Shown here: piece after piece, positions 46,418 to 58,400 of the stretch
How positions within the stretch are numbered: position 1 is the stretch's first letter
Layout of the letters: the number at the start of each line of letters is the position of its first letter
NCBI GenBank assembly: GCA_951394405.1
Contig: OX596339.1
Location: forward strand, 2,666,001 to 2,730,000
DNA: 64,000 nucleotides
Direction: 5' to 3'
Origin: Coprinellus micaceus
Lineage: Eukaryota > Basidiomycota > Agaricomycetes > Agaricales > Psathyrellaceae
Translations under genes and position numbers: made by a program
The notes under the pieces: generated by a model
What the model saw: only the letters and a program-made list of their open reading frames with translations
Databases searched by the model: none
What the model was told of the DNA's origin: nothing

Positions 46418-49400
46418 GGTGAATCTTGCTGAAACGACGACGCCTGCAGGCGGCGTTGGTGGTGCGGTGTGGTGGACGATATGGGGGGACTAGAAGAATG
46501 CCTGTTATAGTGTTGCACACCTTTCCAAAAACCGAACCACGCCAAGAAATCCCGCGCACAGCCTTGCAAACCAAGTCAACGGGTTCGCGAACCGAATCAA
46601 CAGAACGCGGTGCGCTCCACGAATAATGGTCCTTTGACGCCTATAGGTATTCCGGAGTCGCGCAGAGGCTGTTCAGAGCGGGCGGGGACGATGGTGGGCG
46701 TATGAGAAGGAGATGATACAAACTAGCGCTCAAGGCGCTCGGTCCAAGATGGGAATTTGATTACGTCACCATCCAAGTCATTGATTTTCGACTTGTCCCG
46801 TTGCAGCCACCGTCGTCGTGGCTCCAATGCCAAGGACCAAAGCAGAGAAATCTTCTATGGGTTCTGTTGCGTTCTTTGAGCTCCTGGGTCAACACCCGGT
46901 CATGATCACTTTGGAAACTATCTCGTCATGTTGTCGAATCTGCTATTCAGTTTCTCCAATGGGACTCTTGAAAGCCTCGCCGAGATGACGATATTCATTC
47001 TGCCAGGAGCAAGTCTATGAACGGCGTCTATCTCCACCCTCAGCGCAAGCAATAGACACGATCTGGCGGCCCCATCGACGGTGACTATCCCTGAGCTAGG
47101 TTTGAAGCATCCGAACTGGTACAGCTTGTCCAGGAGGTCCGAGAGACGGTTGCGGCAGCACACATCTCGAGTGCCACAATTGCTTGAGTTGGCGGCAACA
47201 GGCGACGGCCAAAATCCCGCATTTTGCTTGGGCTCGAACTCGAGTCGAACACTTGGAAGCCATCTCAGGTCATCTTGAATCTCAACACGGAACTCCTGAC
47301 AGTTCCTCATCTGATGTTCGGAATCGATCTCTACAGCACTGACTATGAATAAGCGGGCCAAGACAGGATATAAAGCTTCTGCGATAATCCAAGCTTTGCA
47401 GTCGCTGCGGACTCGACCATTATATGTGGCCACCGGCGTGTGGCCACCGTCGCCTGCGCATATCGATCGAATATTTCTCCATGCACTTGATATTCTGCTC
47501 ACTTGTCCATTCCACTTCAGAACTTCACAGCTTGTGGATAGTCCCTTCTGTTCTCACCGAAATTTTAAACTGGTTCCACAAGGGGGCGATATGGGGTTCT
47601 CTCCACGCTCTTCTGGTCAAAAAGTGTTCCGCCCCATCATACTCACCAGGTACACATGGCCGTGCACTGCCTACCGAAGCGCAAGAACTCCGAGACACGT
47701 ATGTTCTCCAAGAGCCCCTTCACCCGTCGATCTTCGGCTCACAATATGTTGGCTTCATCGTAGACCAAAGTTGGGTTACTTCGTGTCGGTAGAACTCCGA
47801 AATTGGATCGGGTCACTATCTTTCAGCATGCTTTTCATTGTTCGCTTTCTTTGGGGTAGGCTGTGCTATTTGGTCTTTTCGGAGAAAGGGTTATGAGGGG
47901 TGGTATCCACCTGGTATGCCTTCAACAGTGGTGGCTTTTTAATTGCTCCGGCGGGCGTCTACTCCGGCCAAACAATGGGTTCTATTTATCCCACTGGCTC
48001 GGGCAAGCGTCTGCTCGTCGCTGAATCGCTAACAACGCGCCCAGGTCTTGGGACACCGTTGGTAAGTGACCTATGGACTCTCCCGCCTTATTTGGTGCCG
48101 GATACACATGAGACGTTGCCCTGTTGCGCAGCTTCCGACTCGAAGCATCTCGAGCGCTCTGGCGACCCTGACTGACCGGTCCGATGGTACCCTAGGCCAA
48201 CGGCAACCCTGGAATCGGCAAGGATAATACTACTTCCACAGTTATTCCTCCGACCAGCTCGTCAGTTCGCAGCATTGAACATGACCCGACTTGGCTCATA
48301 CCCGGTCACTAACACCGCTGAGAATGAGACTCCCGCAAAGAAAACGCGACTGGAACGCGACTCGTCGTGCGACTGCGTGCTGCCCCTCTCGTCGGACGCA
48401 AGTTATACGTCTCCACTATCCCTTTGGACAGCCTTCAAGCCACCGAGATGCCCTTTACAATTTCCTTTTTTTGACGGCCCCCCGAATTCATGACCTCGAG
48501 GCCTGTGCATGCCCTTCGACTACCAAGATTTTAGCTAGATTTTCAGGCTCGTGTCGATGCGCCTCACCTAAGGGGCCTTACAAGACGTCAGTCTTCCTCG
48601 GTCGATCTCACCGAGTTTCATTCTTTTGTACAGCCTCGTAATTTCGTCACCGCTGAAAGGAGAACTGAAGGTTGCTTGGGTCTGGTGGGCGTGTAGGAAC
48701 AGAGGCAAGGGCACCAACACACGGCCCATGCGTGGAGATGGAACGCATAATATGAGTTCGAAACTCTTATATTTAATTCTAGGCTACATTCAAGTGCGGA
48801 ATGAACGTCATATGGTCGACTGCCCGGAGGTCGAGTCTAAAAGTCAACCCCAGAATTGGCCCATGGACGAAAGCAGGGTCTACAGCGCAACCCGGGTCGC
48901 TCTCCAGTGAACCTCGCCTCAACCCAGGCCCACAAGCCCCACGTTTATGAAAATTCGAGAGGTCAATTGTATTTCTTCCTCTCAATAAGCATATTGACGT
49001 TCAACCTCAAAGCCCTCAGTCAACAGTTGTTGCCTTGCACACCAATCCTGAATTGGTCTTTCACGCCTCACGACATTACGAGCCGGTTTGCTTACGAAAT
49101 GGCAGCGGCGGGCGTGAGGTCTATTGAAATACTTCTACAACGTTCTACGCAGGTTCTACGCACTATATATTGAAGTCGGTTTGGAAGGTTTGCGCCAGGA
49201 CAGCGATTCCATATCTGATAATGTGTAATCCATTCAAATCACACCCTATCTTAGCCGCCTTCTGGCCTTCTCCAGGGACCCGGTGCCCTCCTCACCTGAC
49301 TCCGCCTTCTATTGGCATTTGCACAGCACTTCCGGCCACGAAGTCCGCCCCTAAGAGGCCCCTAGTCCTCATTCCTTCCTATCTCACAAAAAAGACCTAA

Positions 49401-49826
49401 TAATTTCATAATGACAAGGATCGGGTGTAACTGTATTCAGATTAGATAAACCCGCAACTCTAATCCAGGCGATGACGTTTCCGTTGGCATTCCGGTGTTT
49501 GAGGGGTTGAATGATACGGGCGCTTATCCTTGAGCGGCAGTCACAGCTTGATCGGTGCTCACGCGGTTGGGCGCTAATCGATCTCGTGGCCTTCTCAAGG
49601 CACAGATGACTCAGACATCCAAATTAACTGCAAAGAAAGGGAGACTAGGGGCGATACTGTGAAGTGCTGTGGTACTACGTTTAGCACTTCAAGGGGCTGA
49701 TCGCCTTCCAGAGGCAAAACCATAACTGTCGTCCTTGGCGTTGACTTGGCCCAGAACCGGACGAAAGGAGCGAGCGAGCAAAAAAAGGTATTGGCCTCTT
49801 GACTCACCAAATACTCTGGCAAACGA
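46418..49826. other. Gene-poor stretch, left of the tRNA
   Basis: About 3.4 kb without a supported gene. The longest frames are minus 46918-47502 (194 codons) and plus 47345-47896 (183 codons), which overlap and are unrecognised; the minus frame is Cys-rich in the middle (CGTRDVCCRNRLSDLLDKLY). I looked for transposase or reverse-transcriptase motifs and long terminal repeats and saw none. The left 300 bp is the upstream region of the calcium ATPase. A GGGCGCTTA motif lies at 49518-49526. Confidence 0.45.
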
Positions 49827-49926
49827 GGCGGGCTAGCGTAATGGTTAACGCGCCAGTTTCCGGTTCCTTCTGATCTTATCAGAACACATTAGCTGGAGAT
49901 TCTGGGTTCGAGTCCCAGGTTCGTCG
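49827..49926 (+). tRNA. tRNA-Arg (anticodon CCG), intron-containing
   Basis: The sequence folds into a full cloverleaf. The acceptor stem pairs GGCGGGC (49827-49833) with GTTCGTC (49919-49925) using three G-U pairs. The D stem is GCGT/ACGC. The anticodon stem is CCAGT/GCTGG, with a loop giving TT-CCG-G, so the anticodon is CCG (Arg). The five-base variable loop is followed by a perfect T arm (CTGGG, TTCGAGT, CCCAG). A 27-nt intron (49864-49890) sits at the standard position after nucleotide 37 and forms its own hairpin (TTCTGAT with ATCAGAA). The discriminator is G, and the genome happens to continue CCA, then a T run that can end polymerase III transcription. Confidence 0.85.
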
Positions 49927-51663
49927 CCATTTTTGTTCGTTTCCCCTCCCAACTCTTTTGAGCCTTTTCCAAGAACCCTCTCCCGCCCGCCTGCGTCGGT
50001 ATCCCTTTGATTTGACCTAGAACAGCATTTTAGTTCCCCCTATTGTCTTCCATTCCGAGTAGCATCGTCCATTAGCCGCCCGAACTCGACCGACCCAGCC
50101 TTTGCACTGCATCAGGTCGGTTCGCACTGCAGTGGTAGTTGGAGCAGGGAGACAACTGGTTCGACTTCCGATCCGCCAGTTCGTTTACCACCGACTCCCG
50201 TAGGTCTCAGTCCGCCTCCGACGCCAAAGCCTGTCATCGGGGATGGGGAGATCGTCATCCCCGACTGCGACGATTATGCATCAAGAAGTCAAATACGGGC
50301 GAAAGCGGTGTTTTGAACGCTGCGTATGCAGTTTGGCTGTACGCCACGTTATGAAGGATTGCTAATGAACGTAAATGTAGCGTCACGAGTGAGACTTTGT
50401 TGCTGCGTCGGAATTTAAAGGGCGCCAAATGTGGGGGTGTTGCGTGGACAGGATGCCAAACAGGAACGGAGGTTGAGTTACCGAGGGCAAGGGCCTTCAA
50501 GGATGGATTGGAAGTGTAGGGATGATGCGTCGAGTGCGGAAGTAAAAACGCTCAGTTCAAGTATGCAAGACAGTACTCCATCTGGGTGCTTGGTCCTCGC
50601 ATAGCTGTGCGATCCGTACGAATCTCCGGTTAATTGCTCGCTTGTTTACGCAATCTATATTTCTAGGCCCTCATTAACTTCAGGTATAGTCAAACTAATT
50701 ACTTCGGGACTACATGATCACTCGGGTAGCCAAGAACATTAGGGGAAGCAGGACACCCGGAGTAGGCGAGCTTTGATCTTAAGCGAGCCAGGGTCATTCC
50801 AGATCCTGAGTACGCCAGTATCTGGCCCAGTTAGTGAGTGTGCATAGCAGTATCTCCCTGATTTTGGGAGGAGGCTTAAATTCGCCGCTATATATTGTGC
50901 AGTGGGTGACCATCGTCCAGGCCAGCGCTACCGTCGATCCAGAAGAACGCCGACTCCCAAAAGGGACAAAGGTCTTCCAAATCGAGACTTGAACCTTCCA
51001 CATTCTCTACAGCACCACTTGGCCTCCCCTATACGTTCATCTAAAAGACACGCGTCAATTGTGTTTCGAATAGGCAACCTGCAAAGGCATCGCCTTCTTG
51101 TTAACGGGGTGGACAATAATACTGGGGCCCATAGGTACTAGATCGGAAGGAGCTTTAACCTATCCTGGACCGGCGCCTCTGTCGTCATGAGGACTCACAA
51201 GCGAATTCATTTCATATTTTGGGGTGGGTACAATGTTCTGTGCTACTTACGGCAAGCACATACTACGGTGAAGTGAATTCATTTGCATCCTGCTCAATGG
51301 GAGGCCTACTACGTCATGGATGACAAGGCTTACGACGGCGGGGCGTAGGATTGAAGGGTCACTCTAGATAGGAGGGTAAGGGGTATATGATCGCAATACA
51401 AGACATCGACCAATCTATGAGGGATGTGGGCCCACACATTCTATAGAACAACACGGTTGACGAAACAATAGGGACAGATGCCGGCATAGGGGCTAGTGTT
51501 CTCGCTGTGAGGCGCGTCCCGACAATACGCACCCACAGTCTTTGTTACTATACAGAATAAAAAACGCAATCTTCAATAGGGAACACACATTTCTTTTTTT
51601 CCAACCAGTTCATCTTCGTCGCCCACACAAAGGGTCAAACCAGGCTGACGTCAAGCCACCTTA
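49927..51663. other. Gene-poor stretch, right of the tRNA
   Basis: About 1.7 kb with only short, unrecognised frames (up to 81 codons). The first bases (TTTTTG after the tRNA) are the probable Pol III terminator. The right end is the TPS1 3' region. I see no second tRNA and no repeat. Confidence 0.5.
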
Positions 51664-53500
51664 CTATGCGGCCGCTTCCGTCGTGGCGGCACCTTCTCCC
51701 GCCTGGGCCTCGTCACCGGGTGAGATCTTGGTCATCTCCCGGATAAAGCTGCTACCCCAGAACGCCGCACTGTACTTGTTCACGTACTTGAATAGCTTGC
51801 GGTGGTTCTCAGCCCGAGTAGCAGGGTCGATGGTGACCGCCTCGTGGATCGCATCGGCAACTTGCTGCGAGTCCCAGGGGTTCACGACAATCGAGCCGTT
51901 CAGGCTCTGCGCGGCACCGGCGAATTCGGAGAGGATCATGACACCTTGGCGGGCTTGTTGACACGCGATGTACTCGTACGAAACCTGTGCAAACGGGTAG
52001 ATATGAAGTTAGTTACGAATGGCGAATACAGGGCGGTGGGTGGTATAAGGAAAGGGTTCAACCGAACACCAACGTACCAAGTTCATCCCGTCTCGTGTAC
52101 TGGTGACGAGACAGACATCGCTGACAGCGTAAAGTGCGCACAGCTCATCAAATTTAAGACTCTTGTGCATGAAGTGAATGGGCATAAACTCCACCGTGCC
52201 GAATCGTCCGTTGATTCGACCAACGAGCTCGTTGACGGTGGACCGCAGGTTCTGGTATTCTTCGACATCCTGCCGGGAGGGCACGGCCAACTGGACCATC
52301 ACAACCTAAATACAGAGCATGTCAGAGATAGCGCTCTTCGCAAGCGAGGAGGCCGAGAGCCTTACCTTCCCAATCCATTCAGGATGTTGTGTCAGGAAGA
52401 GTTCGAGAGCATGCAGTTTCTGGGGAACACCCTTGATATAGTCTAATCGATCAACACCGACGATGACCTTCACACCCTTGAACCGCTGCTCGAGCTGAGC
52501 TACTCGGTCAATGACGCCAGGCTTTTGCAGATTCTGTGAAATGGCCACAATGTAAATAGCTGTATCACAGAACCAAATAGAACGAAAGTAGCTCACATCG
52601 ATGAAAGTGTTTGGTTCGATTCCGATGGGGAAGGTTCCAACGTGTGCTAACCTTCCCTCGAATTCTACGCCGTTAGGCATAGTCGGGAGGTTTAGGATGC
52701 GAGTGCAGGATGATAGGAAGTGACGGGCATAATCATATGTGTGGAACCCAATGAGGTCGCAATATAGCACCCCCAAGAGGATTTCGCGGCGGACAGGAAG
52801 AATCCTACAGAAAGAGGAAGGTGAATACGCTTGTGATATCACGATCCCATAACGTGGGAGCATACCGATAGATTTCGGAACTAGGGAAGGGGGTGTGGAG
52901 GAAGAACCCGATCTTGACGTTCGGGATGCGCTCCTTGTTCATGGTCATTTCGAAGGGAATTCCTTCTGAGGCCTTTGCCAGTTCGTCGAGGGTGAGTTCT
53001 CCAAGGTTATCGCGTCCGTCGATCATGCCTCGCAACAGCATCGGAAGGAGCATGAGATGGTAGTCCTGGACCCAGACCATCGACCCTGGTTTGATGTGCT
53101 GTCTGACCACCTCCGCGAATTGCATATTCGCCTGACGATAGGCCAGCCAGTTCTCCTCGTCGAAGTTCATCTCCCCGGGGTGGTAATGGAATAGAGGCCA
53201 GAGGATAGAGTTCGAGAAGCCGTTGTAGTGGCGGTCCGCGACATCATCCTCGAGGTACACAGCCTGGCAAGAGTACTCCTCTGCGAGCCGCTTGTCGACT
53301 TCGGCCCGATCTTTTGGAGGAATGTAGAATCCTGGCCACCCTATCCACGTAAAGTTAAGGCTCTTCTTGAACCCAGAGAGCGCAGAGACGAGACCACCGC
53401 TCGACATAGCGAATTTCATTTCGCCGCCTGTTCCGCCGTCACGTGTCATCGTCACAGGTAGGCGGTTAGAGACCACGATGAGGTGCCCGGTGGTAGACAT
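51664..53500 (-). CDS. TPS1: Trehalose-6-phosphate synthase Tps1
   Basis: Tps1 (GT20 family) joins UDP-glucose and glucose-6-phosphate into trehalose-6-phosphate, the first step of trehalose synthesis, and in fungi also controls glycolytic flux and stress tolerance. Exons 52866-53500, 52597-52804, 52366-52533, 52078-52305 and 51664-51984 encode 519 residues, the usual size of the catalytic subunit without a phosphatase domain. Motifs include LIVVSNRLPVTM at the N-terminus, SSGGLVSALSGFKKS, FTWIGWPGF, VWVQDYHLMLLP, KIGFFLHTPFPSSEIYR, GVDRLDYIKGVPQKL (glucose-6-phosphate contact), and TSTRDGMNLVSYEYIACQ in the UDP-glucose site. The C-terminal 25 residues are Ala/Glu-rich. Its upstream region is the 314 bp before the 3' end of RPP0. 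Confidence 0.97.
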
Positions 53501-53814
53501 TGTGGATCGGGGTTAGGGGGATGCTGGGGACGAGGAGAGTAGGAAGAGGTGGTCGAGATTAAGAAGGAACGGAAACCTGGGCTGAAGGCCGAAAGAGGAA
53601 GATGAGCAGAGAGATCAGGCTACAACCGGCCCTTCGTCATATCTGATCGAGTTGTTTGCCGACATATGTCCGGTGATCTACTTGCTCATCCCGGGATGAC
53701 ACGACTCTAGAGTTCTCTCATTTCAGCGCGCTTCTGAACGGCAGGAAACTATATCATGAGCCATAGCTACTACACACGAGGAAGGCCAGACTACAACGGA
53801 ATTTTCCCGGACCT

Positions 53815-54864
53815 TTAATCGAAGAGACCGAAGCCCTGCACAAACGTTCGTTAATGATCGGGTTGTAGGACACAGAAATCAACGGGCGCTTACCATGTCA
53901 TCGTCGGACTCCTCCTTCTCCTCCTCCTTCTCCTCAGCCTTGGCAGCCTCGGGGGCGGCTGCGTCAGAGGTGGGGGCAGCAGCAACGACGAAGGCGTCGG
54001 GGTTGGCCAGGAATTCCTTGACCTTCTCGGCGGCCTCGAAGGTGTAGTCGGTGGCGATGGAGATGGCCAACAAGTTCTTGTAGGCATTGACGAGGGTGTG
54101 GGAGACGGAGACGATGGTGGGGTAGTTGAGGGCCAAGGAGATGGCGGCAATGGTCTTGATACCAGAGAGGAAGCGGTCAACAAGCTCCTGCTCGTCAATG
54201 TCGAGGACGGCGGGGGCGAAGAGGTTGCCCTGGTCGAAGATTTGGATGACGGTCATTCCGTAGGTGAAGGGAGAGATGTTCAACATGTTGAGCAAAGTGG
54301 CTTCGGAAGGACCGACACGGGTGCCGGCGACGACGACCTTGACATCGGAGACGATCTCAATGGTACCACGGGCGATCTTGGTGGGGATACCGAGAGCCTG
54401 GAAGAAGGAGGTCTTTCCGGGTTCCATGCCGGTGTTGCCGGCAGGGACGGTTACGTCCAAGGGGGCAAGGGCACCAGCACGGGCGGGGGCAGCGACCTTG
54501 TTGACGACAATCAAGTCACGGATCTCCTTGAGGTCACTAGCAGTGAAGACGAAACCGATGTTGCCCCTGACGTGGGGAAGGAGTTTCTCGAGGTGGGGGT
54601 TCTCAGCGAGGATGGAACGGAGAGCACGGCGGACCATGGTGTTCTTGCCCATGAGGACGACACCCTTGCCTCGGAGGGAGACACGGATCTGGTGCATCTG
54701 GTTGGACCCGACATTGTCGACGTTGACCAAGAAGATGGAGGCTGGATGGGGGTGTAAGTTTCTGACTGCGACGCGTTGATTGTTGCGAGCGACTCACGGT
54801 ACTTGTCCAAAAGCTCCTTGAGCTTCTGGAAGTAGAGTTCCTTATCAGCGCGAGATGCTCCCAT
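53815..54864 (-). CDS. RPP0: 60S acidic ribosomal protein P0
   Basis: P0 anchors the P1/P2 dimers of the ribosomal stalk, binds 25S rRNA and recruits elongation factors. Exons 54798-54864, 53894-54741 and 53815-53835 encode 311 residues. The N-terminal rRNA-binding domain begins [20 protein letters not shown], then [20 protein letters not shown]. Other conserved stretches are [20 protein letters not shown], then [14 protein letters not shown], then [20 protein letters not shown]. The C-terminus is an Ala-rich hinge and an acidic tail ([10 protein letters not shown]) followed by GFGLFD. The final exon is just 21 bp and carries exactly that GFGLFD tail plus the stop; without splicing the protein would end MVSAR and lose the factor-binding motif. 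It lies on the same strand as TPS1. Confidence 0.97.
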
Positions 54865-55485
54865 TTTGTTTTGTGTTACTGGACAAAACATCAGGATCTA
54901 CCTCATGGATGTAAGTGTCCAAGCAAAACTCACATCTAAGTCTTGCAGGTAATTAAGTGCCTCCCGATTGACCTCTGCGCCTGAAAAGAACACCATTATG
55001 AACCTCTAAAACGCTGGAATCGTCGATCTCGACGTACCTGGTAGTGCCAATGGATATTTAAAGGTCACTTGTCCTGAGCGTAGTTGAACAGGAACGACCA
55101 GGCGCGTCAAGATTGTGTGTGTACGGAGCGTGGGAAACAGGATAAGGTTCAGGTTGAAGCGCCGACTCGGCAATAACCGGCGGCCCGTGCGCTGCCGTGA
55201 CAGCGAGCTCAACGATTTTCCCGTTCACCTCCAACTCTCATTGTCCCCCAGCCGCCGGGCGGTGTCGAAGCAAGTGGGCAGGAGCTGGAGTCTGGCAGGT
55301 GCATATAGGCGACACGTCCAAGCATCCCACCCCGTTTCCCAACGACGCGACCGACACCAACCTCGCGACCCAAGACGCGGATTCCTCAGTATACGTGGTG
55401 GTGGATGCAATGGAATGTTGCGATGGTGTCGCTCGTCATACCGCGTCTCTCCCGGATATGGCGCTAGAAATGCCCATTTCATACG
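54865..55485. promoter_or_regulatory. Divergent upstream region of RPP0
   Basis: This 0.6 kb separates RPP0 from the next plus-strand gene. Frames here are mutually overlapping and unrecognised, but a 5' exon of the right-hand gene could be hidden in its right part. It should contain the strong ribosomal-protein promoter; I see no certain element. Confidence 0.35.
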
Positions 55486-58400
55486 GTGCGCATATGCTTT
55501 CAGCCAACCACGTCACTCGGAATTGAAATCGAACTTGGCAGGACCCGGAGCGAGGCGGTCGACGCGTCGGAGGCGACAAGTGCTGGGAGTACTAATTCGA
55601 TTCGAACCCAACCGGTAGCAACAGCGGTCGCTGGACGCGACGCTGTCCACGCCAAACACAATGTCATTCCAACCTTGTACTACTACGACAACCCGCTATC
55701 GGAAGAATGCCTACGACAGCAAACGTGGTCCTTGTCGCTCCTGCAGGGTCAAGACTCGCTCGCGCACTCGCCGTCTTCGACATTAGCGACACCCACCACC
55801 ACTCAGCGTTCTCTGCTCGACGCTTCCTCCAATTCTCAGTCTACAACATTCTACAACAACACGTTGAGCCGTCTGGCCATTCCCGCTAGGAAGCCCATAG
55901 ACCCACCTCGGCGAACCTCTGCTAGCCTTCTCCCATCTTCGCATCGAACCGGGAAGCTTGGCGATCCAGTTGCAATATCACAGCTCACCTGGTACCTTCA
56001 ACCTTGTGGGTTACGCACAACCATTTTCTCAGGGTCGGTCCTTGACCAGCTTGTGGTTCTATATCGGTCCTGCCGTTCAAGTGGTTCCTTAGGAGGCATG
56101 TCGAAGGAAGATTTTGAGACACTCATCACCCTATTCGGCCTGCATTCTACTTCAAGTCCGCTTCCATCCATCATACAGCAGCAGGCGAATGTTTCAAAGG
56201 GCACGGCAGGAGAGAGGAAGGTATATTGGGGTTTCGTGTTGGAGGTCGCGGAGGATAGGTGTAAGATACTACGGGGTTCTATGACGGAAGTGGAACGGTT
56301 CTGGCGGTTTCAAGGGTTGGCCAATCTCCTGACAGAGAAGCGAAACGTGTCGAAGCGTGCGTCTCCGGTTTTCTCCTCGACGAAGCCAGACTCAACAAGT
56401 ACAAAAGAGCAAACCCGAGATGCCCCAAAACTCATCACGGAAGACTATCAAGTACTCCGGCGAACCGTGGGGGAAGAATCTTTCCACTTAGCGTATTTTC
56501 GCACCGTTAGCGCTTCAGCAACCACGTTCGACATACCGCAGGCCTTGGGTTATCTTTGTGATTACCTCGAATCCCACAATCAGCCGTCCCAAGCCTTTGT
56601 CCAGCTTATGTGCCAGTTTTTACTGCAGCACGGGAAAGGGCTTCCACCTTCTATCCAGAACCGGGTCCTGGCGATCGACCCTGGCACTGGTGCTTCGACA
56701 TCACCGCCTTCGGGTTCACCACAAATCATCACATCACAGAAGGGGAACCCTCGGGGAGAACGCTCTCCTGGTTTACTTTGTACCCTTTTCGCCACTGTTC
56801 TCTTCCGGGGGTTCCATCCCAACATGACGACCCCAGCACTTCTCGCCTGGGCCAATGAAGAAACTATAGCCGCCTGCGGCCCACATCAACCTCTTTCGGA
56901 CCGGTGGGACAACTTGCTCCTCCTTTTCAGCGCGGTAGTGCCTGACGGCGGCTCCCCATCGCGATTTGTTTATTCCACTGTAACGCCAGGTTCTAAATGG
57001 AGGACCCTCTTGCTCATATCGAGACTCGGAAACGCTTTCGGATGTGTCGACCTCTCAGATGCAACCGGCCCCTCAACGATACTTCAATTATCCGCCAAAG
57101 CGGACTCCCTTTGGAAAGCCTGGATCCAAGCAGGCTCTGCGGCTCCCGTTGAGATCGAGCGTACCGTTTTATCGACCCTCTTCGAGACAGTTTTCGTCAC
57201 GGGGAACGTTACCGCTCTGGAAGAATATGCGCGTTACTGCATCACGCACAACCTCGCTTGTTTCTCTGAAGACGACCCTCCACCTGTTCGCCAGCAAATA
57301 GCCTACCTCTTAGCGACTTACATCCACGCCAAGGGTTACTGTAAAGGGTACTATTGGGAGCACCTCCTTCGTGACGCCACTCGTCTACTTCCAGAGGGTG
57401 CCCACCTCCAGAATGAAGAAGTCCTTTCCACCTTATTACCCCTCCTCCTTCCCCACGAACTCGACGATGCATACTCTCTTTCTCAATTCACCTCATCGAA
57501 GGGCATCCGCCTCGCCCCAAATGCTGTCCTACCCCTCGCCACCATGTTGGCGGAGCGCCAGAGATGGAGCATCGTCATACCCCTCCTTTCGAACGGCCAA
57601 TTTAGTGACAGGCAAGCTGAAATTATTCTCGTCAGCGCGCTGAGGACCTTTCAAACTTCACGTCTCGAGGTTATCAACGCCCGCCTAGCCGAGAACCTCG
57701 GCCGCGTCGCGCACCGACTTTATTCGACCATCCAACCGTCTCCCTCTTCCAAATTCCCTGTGCGGTACTTCTTCAGGCTGCTCATCACAGCTGGACACGG
57801 GGAATTAGCTGTGCCTATCATCAATAACATCATCGCTCAAGACCCGTCTTTCTTCACCCAACGGTGCGTACGAAGATGGCTCGTGCAGCTCGTTCAGCGA
57901 CAGTCACCACGCCACGCAATGGATCTGTTCAAGATCTCCGAGCCTCATTTCACTCGGCCTCAGGTTGAGGATATGCGACGCAAACTCTTGTCCGCCTTGG
58001 TGGACTCGGGTGACACATCCATAGCGCGTCAGCTCACGAACCAGACATCGCATCCCCCGCCTCGGTCAGCGGCCCCGTTCGAGCAGACAACGAGGGAGAA
58101 ACTCCTCCGACTTGTTCTGCGCTCCAGCACCGCTGAGGAGCCTCCTAGCCATGGCTCCAAGAAGAAGGCCAAGAACCACTTTCCCGCACGCACTACCAGA
58201 ATCTCGAGCAGACACACCCGGCGCCAGCCAGTCTCCCACCCTGCCTCCAAGTCCCACTTCAAAACCCTTCAGGTCATGTCCATCATTAACGCCGACCATC
58301 GTCCCTCGTCTGCATCCATCCGAACGGCCATTTCCATTCTCGTCCGACACGGTCGCTTCTATGCTGCCAGGAAACTGCTCGACAGAACGAAGCTTGCGAG

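Noticed and set aside
54098..54757. 219-codon plus-strand frame rich in Asp, Glu and Gly
   Set aside because: It is antisense to RPP0, whose minus-strand sequence is unmistakable.
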